Positions 48,508-61,500 of a DNA stretch of 64,000 nucleotides are shown in pieces. The translations under genes were made by a program, and so were the position numbers. Below the pieces are notes generated by a model. It had not been told where the DNA came from. It did not search any database and saw only the letters and a list, made by a program, of their open reading frames with translations. How positions within the stretch are numbered: position 1 is the stretch's first letter; each line of letters starts with the position of its first letter. Origin of the DNA: Spirodela intermedia (taxonomy: Eukaryota > Streptophyta > Magnoliopsida > Alismatales > Araceae); contig LR746265.1 of assembly GCA_902729315.2 (NCBI GenBank), forward strand, positions 8,737,392 through 8,801,391. Reading direction: 5' to 3'.

Positions 48508-49582
48508 CTCATTCTGATTTTCTTTTATTTTAGACCTTTATATCAAAACCTCTTAGAAATTATGAGAAATTCTAGAAAATTTCAAAAAATCCAGTATAAA
48601 ATTTAGAAAATCCTAAAACTCACATAAAAAATATTTCATGCATAATTATTTAAAATTAATTATCTTAAAATAATTTTTAAAGTATTAAAATACATGTTTA
48701 TGTATGAATGATCTGAATGCATACGAATTAAATGTAACATGTATTATTTTCATTAATTTTATGCACTAAATACTGATAAATATAAGGTAAATACAGATAA
48801 TGAAGACTTATCAACCACAACATAATAACTAGACTAAGATGATCTAGTTCAATCGTTTTCATCCACAATATACTATCATTAGCCATTTATTGTCGCACCA
48901 CATACCCATGAATACAACCTAAAACTCCTTCATACTTCAAAGAATAATGATCATGGTAAAGAATTCACCTATCTTTTTTTCATGAGATCCACACCCCTAA
49001 TCTAGAGAAGGTAAACTTTTCTAATTGACTTACCCTTTTAAAGGAGCATTAGGCTTTGTTCGTTTAAGCATACGTGTTTGTGCAAATAATCAATGCAGCA
49101 AAAGTTTTAAAATATTCAGAACATTTTTGAATTTTTTTGTTCTCCCCCCTACTTGAATGATGCATTATCTCTAATGCATGCAAATGAAGGAAGAGATAAC
49201 CTCCCCCACTTAAGTCTTGCATTGTCCTTAATGCATGTGAGAGGAGGGAAAAGCAAAGAAAATTCTGATTTTTATGCCCCATCTACTACATTGTTGCCCC
49301 TGAATAGTTCTAACTAAAGCACTCGACCAATAAAATATGTCTGAAACAAAAGCTAGTAAGGAAATGCATAAAAAGAAATGATAGTTCTGCTCACAATAAA
49401 ATATGTGCATACACACAAATAGATAAAGTCCTCAAATATCTGCTAGGGACCAGCCAATCACCTCTCTTTATGTCCTAAGTACATCAAGTAATCTATTCTC
49501 TTGATCCTTAGACAAATACGATGATATAATCATTGGATAAGTTTGATGTTAATCAAAAAATACATACTTTAGTGAAGATGGT
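48508..49582 (-). other. Inverted retroelement 3' UTR remnant upstream of kinase C
   Basis: Reverse complement of the block at 25446-26465, in a fuller form than at 7561-8040. It includes the LTR-head-like sequence (gataatgaagacttatcaaccac, ending near 48818) and the tctcccccctacttgaatgatgcatta motif near 49141. No gene is seen. Confidence 0.65.
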
Positions 49583-49995
49583 TGATAAGTCTTCATTATC
49601 ATGAGTTAATAATTAATTAATTATATAGTTTTAATCCTAACTCATGATATTTAGACTTATATTTACGTCAAATTATGAAAAATAGTTTTTAGTTAGTTAA
49701 TTTTGCTAATTATGGGATTTTATGTGAATTTATATAATTTTTATAATCTTATTTTTGAGTTAAATAAAGAGAAATAAAATAAAAAGATAGAAGAAAGAGA
49801 AAACATGCCACCTAGTCGAGCCCATAAATAGGTTGGAAGTATTGATAGGCGGAATCATGAGTAAGGGCTTGAGCGGCTAAAGATAAACTGATAGGGGGAC
49901 ACATGTGCGTCACTCCCCTTCCACATCACCAATGACCAATTAGGCATGCAACAAAGAGTGGCCATACACATGTTAGAAAGGGATACATTGATTAT
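49583..49995 (+). repeat. LTR2 5' part, left flank of element R
   Basis: It starts TGATAAGTCTTCATTATCATGAG and ends at ATTAT (49991-49995), where element R is inserted. The counterpart is 7148-7560. Confidence 0.85.
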
Positions 49996-51598
49996 TGATG
50001 TGACTTAGTCGTTGTATTGTAAATCATGCAAATTTAAAATTTATAAAACTAGAAAATATGAATTTTCAGATATTTAGAAATATTTCTGAATAAATATATC
50101 AATTATAATTCAATAAAAATTTCAAAAATAATGGTAATTTTCTAGGTCAATCAGAGGGATGTAATATAGTATCTGGCAATTATCCAAAATTGTCCTCAAA
50201 GAATACTATTTTCTATGAATTTTATACTAGTAAATGAAAATGAAATATATTTAAAATTTACAAAAAAAAGAAATACGGGTGTAGACATCAGGATGATGCT
50301 AGCACTTGGCGAATGCAAATCGGGTGAAAATAGAGTTCCACCTAGTGATTCTTACAAAAGTCAGAAGAATCGTAATGAAATGAAGTATATCTTTGTAAAT
50401 TTAAAATCAACAAATTATCACTAAATGGAACGAAAATTAAGTTGAAAGTAGGAAAATAAAATTCCGACGTCAAGGCGGTGATGCGTCGGCGATGCACCAG
50501 AATCTTGAGCATTTGGGAGGATTGTCGTGCAATGTCCATGGCCTTGAAGGCTCTCCTTGGACAAAGACAATGTGAGCAATCTCTAGATCTCCTTGCAAAG
50601 TCTAAAGATCAATGAATGGGTTGTTGAATCCTCTCTGGCGGCTGTCACCCCTAGTAGAACGGAAAAATGACAACTTTGCGGCTCTCTAGTGGCTGTCACC
50701 CGACAAAGAAGAGCTAGATGCAGGTGAGGTGTGTGTCAAGAAGCTTCAACCTCAGATCTGTGCAGCAAGAAGAGGCTCTTCATTGCATCTAGTATGCTCT
50801 CAAGAGGTGGTGACTCGTCTCCCAACAGATTGTCCTCTTCCCAATGACAGCTTGTTCGTCGATCAATTAGAGATGAGTTACTCGATGGATTTGCGATGCT
50901 TTTATCGCGAATCGTTTAGCAATTTTAGTAACAATGCTCCACGAATCGTGTTGACAAGATTTTCATCAATGATTCAGTGATTCTAGTTGCTTAATTCTTC
51001 ACCAACGATCTGTAGGAAAGTCACGATAATCAAATAAATAAAATATAAATTTTGGCTTTGGGAGGATTTGAACCTGCACCGGTTGCATCCTCGCCCTTTC
51101 TGGGGAGGTGTGACGTGGGTTAAAAAGTCCCACATCAATTGTGTGCTGAAATTTCTAGTGAATATATAGTAATACTACATTTCTGATCAAGTCCCTTTCT
51201 CGCATGTGTACGACCACTCCTTGTCCCACAGTCGATTGGCCACCAGTGACATGGAAGGGGGGTGGCGCACATGTGTCCAATTGGTCCAAGCCACTCGAGC
51301 CCCTACTCACAGCTACTCCCCGATTGCACTTCCGATCTACTTGTAGGCCCAATTGGCCAGTGGGTCCCCCCATTTTGTCTTATTTTTATTTTAATTTCTT
51401 TTTCTTCATTTATCTCAAAAGTAAAACTATAAAAATCATGTAAAATCGTATAAAGCCACATAATTACCCAAAAATTCACGTTAATTAATTGAAAACAACT
51501 TTTCACACTTTAACATAAATATAAGTCTATTTATCATGAATTAAGGCTAAAACTATATTATTTACTAATTATTAACTCATGATAATTAAGACTTACCA
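49996..51598 (-). repeat. 3' LTR of element R
   Basis: Inverted partner of 5545-7147, the same length by the coordinate rule, with the same variant start tggtaag. It carries GTCCCACATCA, 25 bp and TATATAG on + (about 51127-51169). Confidence 0.9.
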
Positions 51599-52920
51599 CA
51601 CCCCCCAACTTAAATCATTGCTAGTCCCTTAGCAATGGAATTACGAAAATAAAAATTTACAAATCTCAAACATCATATTTCAATACATAAAAAGAAAAAA
51701 AATACAATCAGAAATGATGCACCTTTAGACACTTTAGATTCTTATATCAAGTATTTAAGAATGATGTCAAGCACTTAAATGTTTAAGCATTTCTTCGAAT
51801 AACAATCTAGACTTCACTTCTTCTATTCACATCTTTATCACTTCTTCACTCATAGATATATTTACAAGATGTTCTAATTATTAATACTCATCCAAGAATA
51901 TATATTGATCTTATATTTCCTTTTTTTCATGGCTTGATTTTTGAAGTTTGTACTATATTTCTTCCTTCTCTTTTTTTTTATATATATAGTGGATAAGTAG
52001 CTTTTTTCGTAGAAAAATTTTGACAATAAGAATGATGTCTCACACCCTCTATGTGTACACTTCATTTTCAGGGCTTTCACTTTATCCACTTATTTTACAA
52101 TAAGTGTTTTTCTATACATGATTTTCAATAATGAGAATAATGTCTCACACCCTCTATGTGTACTCTTCGTTTCTAGATTTTTCACATTGCTCTTTCTTTT
52201 TTATTTTTTTTCGAAATAAGTAATTTTTCCTCACAGGTCCTATAGATTGGGGTACAAAAATCTCCATTAAACTCAAATGATCAATCAAATTTTCACATTA
52301 AGTAAGTACTATCCATCAAGATCATGAAGTAAAAAATCTGTAAAATCAAATCCATGTTATATATTATGTGTCGAAGGAGTATGATGGCAAGCAAGACCCA
52401 TCTCCATTAGCTTAGGAGACATCGGTAGTCTGAGTTCAGCCTGATCGACGCACAAAGATGAAGGAGCTTGGCTTTCGCTATGCAGCCTAGCCCTTTGGGA
52501 CGACAACATTCCACCTCTGCGACGATGACGAGCTCAAGCTCACCCGTATCTTTCTTTGTATTTTCACGTTGACTTGTTGGGCCTCACATTTGTGTGTTAG
52601 CGGGCCCATTTCTATGTGTGTGTGTTGTTGTTTTTCTCCCTTTCTTTAGGATTTTATTGGGTCTCTCTTTGAGGCCCAATTAAAACCCTAAGGGGGGGAA
52701 CCTATGTGTCTTTCCTTTTGGGCCTCTTTTGGGGCTTATTTGGGTCTTCATTTGAGGCCCACTTAAGCACCATAAGAGGGCCTCCCTCTTTCTCCTTTTA
52801 GGGGAGCTTATTGGATCTCTCTTTAAGAGGCCCAATAAGCCCCTTTTGTAGCCTTTGTGGCTTATGGGCTTGAGGGTCTTAAGTGGACCCACCTCCCCTT
52901 AGCCCACTTGTGGGCCCCCA

Positions 52921-52927
52921 TATAAGG
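52921..52927 (+). promoter_or_regulatory. Probable TATA box of the second-family LTR
   Basis: TATAAGG lies in a GC-rich context (gggcccccatataaggggagg) 540 bp into the LTR read on +. It is the basis for the orientation proposed for this LTR. Position and context only; no transcript evidence. Confidence 0.4.
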
Positions 52928-55428
52928 GGAGGTAGGACCCCCCCTCAAAAGAGCACTATATTTTTGAGAGAGATTATCATTTTGTGAGTACCTTCTCTGT
53001 GATCTAGGATAGGGAGGAAAGGAGGAAGAGGAAGGCCATCGATACCCCTTTGAGGACTTCGTTCCTTGTGATGCTACTGCCTGAGAAGTCCCACTACCAC
53101 CTAAGACCACTGCTGCCGCCGGCCATCTCATTGCCACCAGGGAGCTCGCCACCATCACCAGACGAAATGGTCGTGGCTGCCGCTGCAGCCACCGCCACCT
53201 CTGCTGGAACCCTGTCACACTGTCGTGACGAAAGGGGCTTGCTTTGCCTCACTATGAGCCGTCGCTGAGCACTCCGTCGAAGTCTCTCGACTCTTGGTTC
53301 GACTGCAGCCTCTTCCTCTGGAACTCCACTATAAACTCGCCGGAGCCGCCCTCCGCCACTCTACCCAGTCGCTGGCCATTCGCCGACGAACGCCGATCTG
53401 CCACCGACGTCGGAAGAGACCCTGCTGCTGTGTTGACGAGCCAAATCCAGTCCAAGCTCTGCAGGCCCCCGCCAGAGTTTCCTGACGATCCGCCGTCATC
53501 GCACTGTTTTTGGCACTGTCTAGACTAGGAGGGCTCAACCCTCCTTGGTATTGCTGCCTGGATTGTCTCCTTCCTCTACTCCACTTCTCGGTGCCACCAG
53601 AGAAGGCCGACCCTTTCGGCAATGGTTGGTTTGCCACCCAACCGCCAACATTTGGCATTCTCGCCGAAGCACGGTTGACGCTCAGCCTTCCTGACGAAGT
53701 GTCGCTGATGCTTGGCCTTCCCGCTGAAGCGCCGCTGACGCTCGGCCTCCCACCAAAGCACCGCTGACACTTGACATTCCCGCTGAAGCGCCACCGCCGC
53801 ATGCGCCTCGCGCGTTGGTTCCTACGACCCACACGCCCACCCCGCACCACTGCCCGCGTGCCCTAGGGCACGCTGCACGGCTTGCCGCACACACCTGCTA
53901 GCATGCCCTTCGGCCCACCAGCAGGCCCACACCCACTAACATGCCCTTTGGCCCACCAGTTGGCCCATGCCCGTTAGCGTGCCCTTCGGCCCACCTATAG
54001 GTCCACGCCCATGCCGACTGTGCCACGCCCTAAGACGATGACTTCTGTGACTCTGGACTAGGATCGACCATCGATGCTGAGCATTGCTCTTCACTAGATG
54101 TCTCTACCTTCGTTGAATCTTTGTTCCATCACGATCCACTAGGCTACACAGCCCCGAAGGTTAGCTCTGTACCCCTTCCTCTTAAGTTTAATTATCTCTC
54201 GAAGGGTTTTCTCAGCTCATCTCCACCGCTATCAGGAGAACGTAGACAAGATAGGATGGTTATTAGATTGTGACTTCTGACACTGTGCTACATTTGTCAC
54301 CGATCGTGAGCTGCAGCCCTAGGCTACTGACGTGACTTAGTCGTTGTATATTAAATCACGCAAATTTAAAATTTATAAAACTAGAAAATACGAATTTTCA
54401 GATATTTAGAAGTATTTCAAAATAAATATATCAATTATAATTCAATACAAATCCCAAAAATAGTGGTAATTTTCCAGGTCGATCACTATAATATCTGGTA
54501 ATTATTCAGAATTTTTCTCAATGAGTACGATTTTCTTACGAATTTTATACTAGGAAATAAAAAGGAAATATATTTAAAATTCACGAAAAAAAAAGGAAAT
54601 AAGGGTGCGGACGTCAGGATGACGTCAGCGCCCGGCGAACGCGAATCAGGCGGAAACAGAGTTCCGCCCGGCGATTCTTACGTAGGCGATTACAGACGAC
54701 TCAATTAATCAAATTAAGATCTGTAAAAGCCGGAAGAATCGTAGTTGAACGAAGTATAGTTTGGTAAATAAAAATCAACAAAGTATCACTAAATGAAGCG
54801 TAAATTAAATTGAAAGCAGGAAAACAGAGTTCCGGCGTCGCGACGGCGATGCGTCGGCGATGCACCGGAATCCTGAGCGTTCGGGAGGGTCGTCGTGCAG
54901 TGTCCACGGCCTCGAAGGCTCTCCTTGGACAAAGACGACGTGGGCAATCTCTAGATCTTCTCGCGAAGTCTAGAGACCAATGAAGTGGGTCGTCGAATCG
55001 TCTCCGGCGGCTGTCACCCGGCGGAGCGGAAAAACGGCGACTTTGCGGCTCTCCGGCGGCTGTCACCCGGCGGAGAGGGGCTGGATGGAGGTGAGGCGCG
55101 TGTTAGGGAGCTTCATCCTCAGGTCCGCGCAGCAAGAGGAGGCTCTTCATCGCATCTGGTACGCTCTCAGGAGGTGGCGACTCGTCTCTCGGCGGATCGT
55201 CCTCTTCCCGACGACGGCTTGTTCGTCGATCAATCGGAGATGATTTACTCGATGGATTGCGATCCTTTTATCGCGAATCGTTCAGCAATTTTAGTAGCAA
55301 TGCTCCGCGAATCGCGTTGACGAGATTTTCGCCGATGATCCAGCGATTCCGGTTGCTTAATCCTTCACCGGCGATCTGCAGGAAAGTCGCGATAATCAGT
55401 TAAAAATATATGAATTTTGACTCTGGGA

Positions 55429-55439
55429 GGATTCGAACC
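55429..55439 (-). promoter_or_regulatory. Pol III B-box-like sequence in the LTR
   Basis: GGTTCGAATCC read on - matches the B-box consensus of tRNA genes and lies about 45 bp from the USE-like box on the other strand. Decayed forms occur at the same place in the other LTRs (for example ggttcaaatcc near 6069). The neighbouring bases do not fold into a full tRNA. Confidence 0.4.
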
Positions 55440-55482
55440 CGCGGCGGTCGCCCGGCCTTGAACAAGGTGTGACGCGGGTTTA

Positions 55483-55525
55483 GTCCCACATCGGTTGTGC
55501 GCGGATTATTCAGGCGAATATATAG
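55483..55525 (+). promoter_or_regulatory. USE-like box and TATA box, antisense in the LTR
   Basis: GTCCCACATCG (55483-55493) is an exact match to the upstream sequence element RTCCCACATCG of plant snRNA genes. TATATAG starts at 55519, exactly 25 bp after it. In plant U6-type (pol III) genes the two boxes are separated by about this distance, while pol II snRNA genes have about one helical turn more. The pair points opposite to the LTR. The same 25-bp spacing holds in 5974-6016 and in the solo LTR at 42950-44598. Confidence 0.5.
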
Positions 55526-56999
55526 TAAAGTTAGCTTTTTAGGCAAAATCCTCTCCCGTGTACGACCACTCCTTGCCCCACAGCCGGCTGACCACCGGTG
55601 ACGTGGAAGGGGAATGGCGCACACGTGCCCCTATCGATCCAAGCAAGCTGCTCGAGCCCCTGCTCGCGGCTACTCCCCGACTGCGCTTCTGACCCGCTTG
55701 CGGGCCCGGCTGGCCGGCAGGTCCCCCCATTTTGCAATATTTTTATTTTTATTTCTTGTTCTTCATTTATCTCAAAACTAAGACTGTAAAAATCGTATAA
55801 AATCACATAATTACCCAAAAATTCACGTTAATCAACTGAAAACCACTTTTCATGCTTTAACACAAATATAAGTCTATTTATCATGAGTTAAGGCTAAAAC
55901 TATATTATTTACTAATTATTAACTCATGATAATGAAGACTTATCAGCTACCTCACGACGATTGTTTTGTCGTCTGTCCAGACGTGCACCGAGAGGGCCTC
56001 AATTACCATCGTCGAGTGTTTCTCCGAGTTGTCCTGGGTTGATATTACATATTGGTACGCCTACCTATACTTAGGTTACGTGGTTAGACCTAGAGTCTAG
56101 GGTCCAGACATTCTTATCGGATTGATCCGACTACCCTATCTTGGGTCTCAAGTTTTATTGATAAGATACAAGGGTTCTTGCCCCATCCTACATCAGATTA
56201 TTCCAACATTTCATGCTACTAGATTATTCTTTTAACTCAATAATAATCTTCTTAGTATCTTTTGGTATCAATCAATTTAATTGATTTAATTTTTCATGTA
56301 TGTAATATGATGTAAGAAATTTGTAAATTAGATAGTTCTAATAGTTCTATTTTCTATTTTTAGTTCTAGTTTTAGTAATAATAAATTTGTCAAAAATAAA
56401 TCAAAACTATCCTCTTTATAGTTGTAATTTCGAATTTTAGTAATATATGTTTAGGGGATTGAAATGTGAGAAAAAAGTCTCTAGAATTTCAAATTTCGGG
56501 ATGTTTTTTGTTTGCTATTTTTGACAGGGTCTTGTCCCTGATAGAAAACCAGAAAATAGATATTGTAGTTTACCAAATTTTATTTTATTTGTATTTTTTC
56601 AGTTGCTATTCTAATACAAACACATGTTCTTAATCATCCTATAGCATAAATTAATAATGAATACTTCATCCCCCAACTTAAAAATGACATTGTCCTCAAT
56701 GACACAGAAAGTTCAAAATAGAATATGTAGAAAATATAATTTTCAAGTGAAGCATGCATATGTACAAAGTTAAGCATTAAAAATATTTTCATAAATGATA
56801 AAGCTCAAAAAGACATCACCTCAACCTCATTTTTAATTTTCCACTTCATCTTACACTCCTCTTGCACTTTTTTTAAAAAATAAATACATAAACAAATACT
56901 ACAAAATTCTAAGAAAAATAGAGCTTAGAAAAAAAATCAAGCAAAATGAAATAAAAACCATGGGTTGCGTCTCATGCAACACTGAATTTAATGTCTTTA

Positions 57000-58260
57000 G
57001 CTGGACAACTCTTAGATCATATAAGATGATCTATGACCATCAAAATATATTTGTATCCCAAGGTAAGTTTCATGATATTCTTTTTCAGATTTAGCATAAA
57101 TTCATATACTTTATATATACCTTGACATACTTTTAGTCAAAACAAAATAGAAATTAACAAAAAATTATCAAAAATAATATTTTTATTTTAAAAAAAATCT
57201 TTCCTCATTTCTATCTTGTTTTGTAAGACTCTCATTCATTAATAAATACTTTCTATTAATAGATCATAAAATATGATTAGGCCATATAATTTTCAAATTA
57301 GCTCTTACACAATCTAAATTTTTTTCATCTAAATTGATATATCTAATTCTTCCACTCATCAATTTCTTAATGTGTTCTTTTATCTGCATAATCTTCCCCT
57401 ACTCCATTTTATCTTTCATACATATTTATTCAATTTGCGAGGAGTGAAATATTTCAAGCTTAGAAATAATTCTAATAGGCTATGGGTTTTGAAGGATTGA
57501 AGGATTGAAGGATTGTCTTCTTTAATCTCAGATCTAATAAATTCAGTAAAATTCAAATTTGCTCCTCCAAAATTATCTCTATATTCATATTCATTATTTT
57601 CGTTTCTCCTCATTAGTTGAATCAACTCTTTTTCTAACTTTTCGTTTCTCAACTCATCAAATTCTTCATCTTCCCAAGAGTTATTTTTTAATTTTAGTAT
57701 ATGATATACATCATCATCTTCACTATCAACATCCATGGTTGTAAAATTATGATTAGATTTATTAATTTCATCTCCTACATCTCCCAAATCAATTGATTTT
57801 TCCTTACCTAAAATATATTTTTCTTCATTTCTGTCCTTAGTCCCTTCTACTTAAATTTGGATGATTTTTCCATAATCAGTTGCTCCAAAATTTGCTCTTT
57901 CTTCATCTAGGTCTCTTTTTACTCATCATCTTCACTATATTTATTCATCAATTGTGAGCAATAAATGATTTTATTCAATTTTTCTACTACTATATTTTCG
58001 ACCTTACTCCCTTCTACTTAAATTCAAATTTGCTCCTCCAAAATTACTCTTTCTTCATCTAGGTCTCTTTTTTCTCATCATCTTCACTATATTTATTCAT
58101 CAATTGTGAGCAATAAATGATTTTATTCAATTTTTCTACTACTATATTTTCGATCTTAATATTCTCATTTACTTCTAATGGATCATCAATTTCTTCTAAT
58201 AATTAGAAATAAGGATCAATATATTTACTGTCATAACATTTTCATTTTGTGGGTTTTTTT
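57000..58260 (-). pseudogene. Acidic second ORF of element R, degraded
   Basis: Inverted partner of 540-1760. The clean frame 57787-57416 (123 residues, MDVDSEDDDVYH and EDEEFDELRNEK) gives the same translation as in L. The 162-bp duplication is at about 57900-58160. Stops disrupt the rest. No enzyme motif is seen. Confidence 0.55.
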
Positions 58261-59625
58261 TAGATTCATGCTACTAGACTCCCCTTGCTGCAATCCTATT
58301 GTTGGACGGTTCCCTAGATTTTCTATAGGCTGATTAGGTAATTGTCTCTCTTCTCTCTTATTCCAAGAGCCTCTATAATTTATTTCTGATGCAACATCAT
58401 TTGGTTCATAGTTTGTTGCATCATTTGGCTCATTTGCTACATCATTTCCATAGCATCAGGTTGGATTTGAGAGGACCGATTTTTCTGAAATCTATGTTCT
58501 TGTTTTGAACGAAATTTAAAATTTGAATTAGATCTAAGTGCTTTTAGATTTTGAATATTATTTGGGTTTTTCCACGAAAAATTATTCCTCCAATTAGGAT
58601 TATAAGAATTAGAAAAATATTTCTTATTTTTACTAAAATCGTGGGATACCTGCACTTGTTCTTGCCTATGATGATATTGAAATTTTAAATGATCATTTTT
58701 ACCATACATAGGACATGTACTACTTGAATTAAATTGAGGGTTAAGAGGCTTTCTAATATTGTCAATAAGTAAATCAATTTTTTCTAATCTTTCATTAATC
58801 TGATTAACCTCATTTGTAAATTTAGAATCATCATCATGATGCAATTCATAAATTCTTCTCTTCTTATCCCTATCATATGATTCAAAAGAAACTTAATCTC
58901 TAAAATTTTCACTTAAATTCTCATAAAGACTATAAATCTCATCAGAAGTTTTCTCCATAAAAGTTCCTCCACATATAGAATCAATCATATTTCTATGTTG
59001 TTCTAATAATCTATTATAAAAAGTTCTATTGAGTTGCCACTTAGGTATAGCATGATGAGGACACTTATTAAGTAAATGTTTGAATGTTTCCCATGTCTCA
59101 TGTAAAGTTTCTTCTGATCTTTGAGGAAAACTTCATATATGTTTTCTCAAGTTTTGAGTTTTTCTTAAGGAATAAAATTTTCGAAGAAAAGCCTATTCTA
59201 TGTCTTTCTCTATCTAATGTGAATAGCTAATGGCTAGCTTTGTCTCTAAGTATATGAAGAAATAATTTCATCTTAATAATTTTTGGTGTAACTTGAGGGA
59301 GATTAACTAAATCACAGACCATATGAAATTTTTCCAAGTGCTAATGAGATTCCTCTAAAGGCAATCCATGAAAATTAGGGAGCATTTGAAAAATTCCTAG
59401 ATTTATTTTGAATTTAAAAGTGGGTGCTAATGGGACTTTAATATTGGATGCTCTTTGAAATGAATCAGAGATATAATAATTTTTCACGGCCATAAGGTTG
59501 TTCTCAGTTTGACCTCTACTTCCTTCAAGATCCATCAAAATTAATTTTTCTTTCTGATTTTTAGTTTTGAATGAAATAATGAAAGGATTTTCTAGCCTTG
59601 GATGCAAGGATCTTCTACCATGCAT
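58261..59625 (-). pseudogene. Gag of element R, disrupted
   Basis: This is the least damaged gag C-terminus in the window. The N-terminal frame 59625-59341 starts MHGRRSLHPRLENP and ends at a stop after FHGLPLEESH. The middle (about 58850-59340) shows LPHT/LIDYS-like, WSFPQR-like and PHHAIPKWQLN motifs with stops. The C-terminal frame 58844-58437 has the degenerate knuckle CPMYGKNDH, then a long Asn/Lys/Gln tail ending at a TAG in a Met/Gln-rich stretch. It has no 1.3-kb insertion, unlike element A. Confidence 0.8.
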
Positions 59626-59820
59626 AAAAAAATCAAGAAATTAGACATAAAAGTTTAGTAATTATTACCCTCCTTTAGTATGCTCCAGTCCTTGCCTTGC
59701 TTCTCTTTGTTCCCTTTAAAAAAAAAAATGGCAAAAAGAAAATAAAATAAGAGTTGAATTTTTTGTGTACTCTAAGAGAAAAATAGAGAAATACTAAATA
59801 TTATGCAATACATCCATTGC

Positions 59821-59837
59821 TCTTAGCAATGGTGCCA
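59821..59837 (-). promoter_or_regulatory. Primer-binding site of element R, tRNA-Asp type
   Basis: Read on -, tggcaccattgctaaga starts five bases after the 5' LTR. It matches the first bases of the tRNA-Asp complement well and decays after position 12. Confidence 0.7.
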
Positions 59838-59842
59838 AAATT

Positions 59843-61500
59843 TGATGTGACTTAGTCATCTTACTGTAAATCACATAAATTTAAAATTTATAAAACTAGA
59901 AAATACGAATTTTCAGATATTTAGAAGTATTTTTGAATAAATATATCAAGTATAATTTAATAAAACTTCTTAAAATAATATAATTTTCTAGGTCGATCAA
60001 ATGAATGTAATAGAGTATCTAGTACTTATTCAAAATTGCCCTCAAAGAATACTATTTTCTATAAATTTTATACTAGTATATGAAAAGGAAATATATTTAA
60101 AATTACGAAAAAAAGAAATAGGGGTATAGATGTCAAGATGATACCAGCGCTTGACAAATGCAAATTGAGCGAAAATAGAGCTCCGCTCAGTGATTCTTAT
60201 ATAAGTGATTACAGATGATTTAATTGATCAAGTTAAGATCTAGAAAAACCGAAAGAATCATAATGAAATGAAGTATATCTTTGTAAATTTAAAATTAATA
60301 AATTATCACTAAATGAAAGGAAAATTAAGTTGAAAGTAGGAAAATAGAGTTCCAACATCGTGATGGTGATGTGTCAATGATGCATCAGAATCTTGAGCAT
60401 TCAGGAAAATAGAGTTCCAACATCTCCGCTCAGTGATGGTGTAGTGTCCATGGCCTTGAAGGCTCTCTTTGGACAAAGACGACGTGGGCAATCTCTAGAT
60501 TTCTTGTGAAGTCTAGAGATCAATGAAATGGCTTATCAAATTATCTCTGATGGCTGTCACCTGACGGAGTAGAAAAATGACAACTTTGTGGCTCTCCAAC
60601 GACTGTCACTCGACAGAGAGGAGCTAGATGGAGGTGGGGTGCATGTTAGGAAGCTTCATCCTCAGATCCACACAGCAAGAGGAGGCTCTTCATCGCATCT
60701 AGTATGCTCTTAGGAGGTGGCGACTTGTCTCCCAATGGATTGTCCTCTTTCCGACAATAACTTGTTTGTCAATCAATCGAAGATGAGTTACTTGATAGAT
60801 TCACGATCTTTTTATCATGAATTGTTCAGTAATTTTAGTAACAATGCTCTGTGAAATGTATTGACGAGATTTTCGCCGATGATTTAGTGATTCTGGTTAC
60901 TTAATCCTTCATCCGTGGTCTACAAGAAAGTCATGATAAATAGATAAACAAAATATGAATTTTAGCTCTAGGAGGATTCGAACTTGCGCCGATTGCCCCC
61001 CCGCCTTTTCTGGGGAGGTGTGATGGGGGTTAAAAAAGTTTTACATCGATTGTGTGCCAAAATTTCTTGTGAATATATAGTAATACTACATTTTTGATCA
61101 AGTCTTTTTCTCGCACATGTACAACCACTCCTTGCCCCACAGTCAACTAGCCACCAATGATGTGGAAGGGGGGTGGCACACATGTGCCCAATCGGTCCAA
61201 GCCGCTTGAGCCCCTGCTCATGACTACTCCCCAACTGTGCTTCCGACTTGCTTGCAGACCTGAGGGGTTCCCCCATTTTGTCTTATTTTTATTTTAATTT
61301 ATTTTTCTTCATTTATCTCAAAAGTAAGACTATAAAAATCATATAAAATTGTATAAAATCACATAATTACCCAAAAATTTACGTTAATCAACTAAAAACA
61401 AATTTTCACACTTTAACACAAATATAAGTCTATTTATCATGAGTTTAGGCTAAAACCATATTATTTATTAATTATTAACTCATGATAATGAAGACTTATC
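59843..61500 (-). repeat. 5' LTR of element R
   Basis: This 1658-bp LTR read on - starts TGATAAGTCTTCATTATCATG at 61500 and ends gactaagtcacatca at 59843. A short internal duplication (aaaatagagttccaacatc near 60341 and 60407) is present. Confidence 0.9.

Larger units (their letters stand above)
54328..55945 (-). mobile_element. Young nested solo LTR, TSD GCTAC
   Basis: This 1618-bp LTR of the gag-only family sits in reverse inside the second-family LTR. It has TGACGTG...TTATCA ends and GCTAC at 54323-54327 and 55946-55950. L has an uninterrupted gctac at this point (about 2815-2825 read on -), so insertion came after the L/R duplication. It keeps many CpG sites (ggcggctgtcacccggcggag, ggcgatgcgtcggcgatg) that are TpG or CpA in all other copies, and is the best guide to the ancestral LTR. 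Confidence 0.93.
52382..56195 (+). mobile_element. Second-family solo LTR in element R, with nested LTR
   Basis: Inverted partner of 2570-4761. It starts TGATGGCAAGCAAGACCC and ends CCCATCCTACATCA. The 1623-bp excess over the L copy is the nested LTR at 54328-55945 plus one TSD. The GC-rich 30-bp and 38-bp repeats lie at about 53640-54015. Confidence 0.85.
49996..61500 (-). mobile_element. Complete gag-only LTR retrotransposon R, reverse, TSD ATTAT
   Basis: This 11505-bp element has TG...CA ends, LTRs at 59843-61500 (5') and 49996-51598 (3'), a primer-binding site at 59821-59837, a gag region and an acidic ORF. The flanks are ATTAT (49991-49995 and 61501-61505), the reverse complement of the ATAAT around element A, in homologous flanking sequence. 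Its excess length over element A comes from the second-family solo LTR (52382-56195) with another LTR nested inside. It is the near-identical inverted partner of element L. Confidence 0.92.

Noticed and set aside
54701-55320. Long Arg/Ser-rich frames on both strands in the young solo LTR
   Set aside because: They result from GC-rich, CpG-rich sequence with few stop codons. The corresponding frames are broken in the sister LTRs and no family is recognised.
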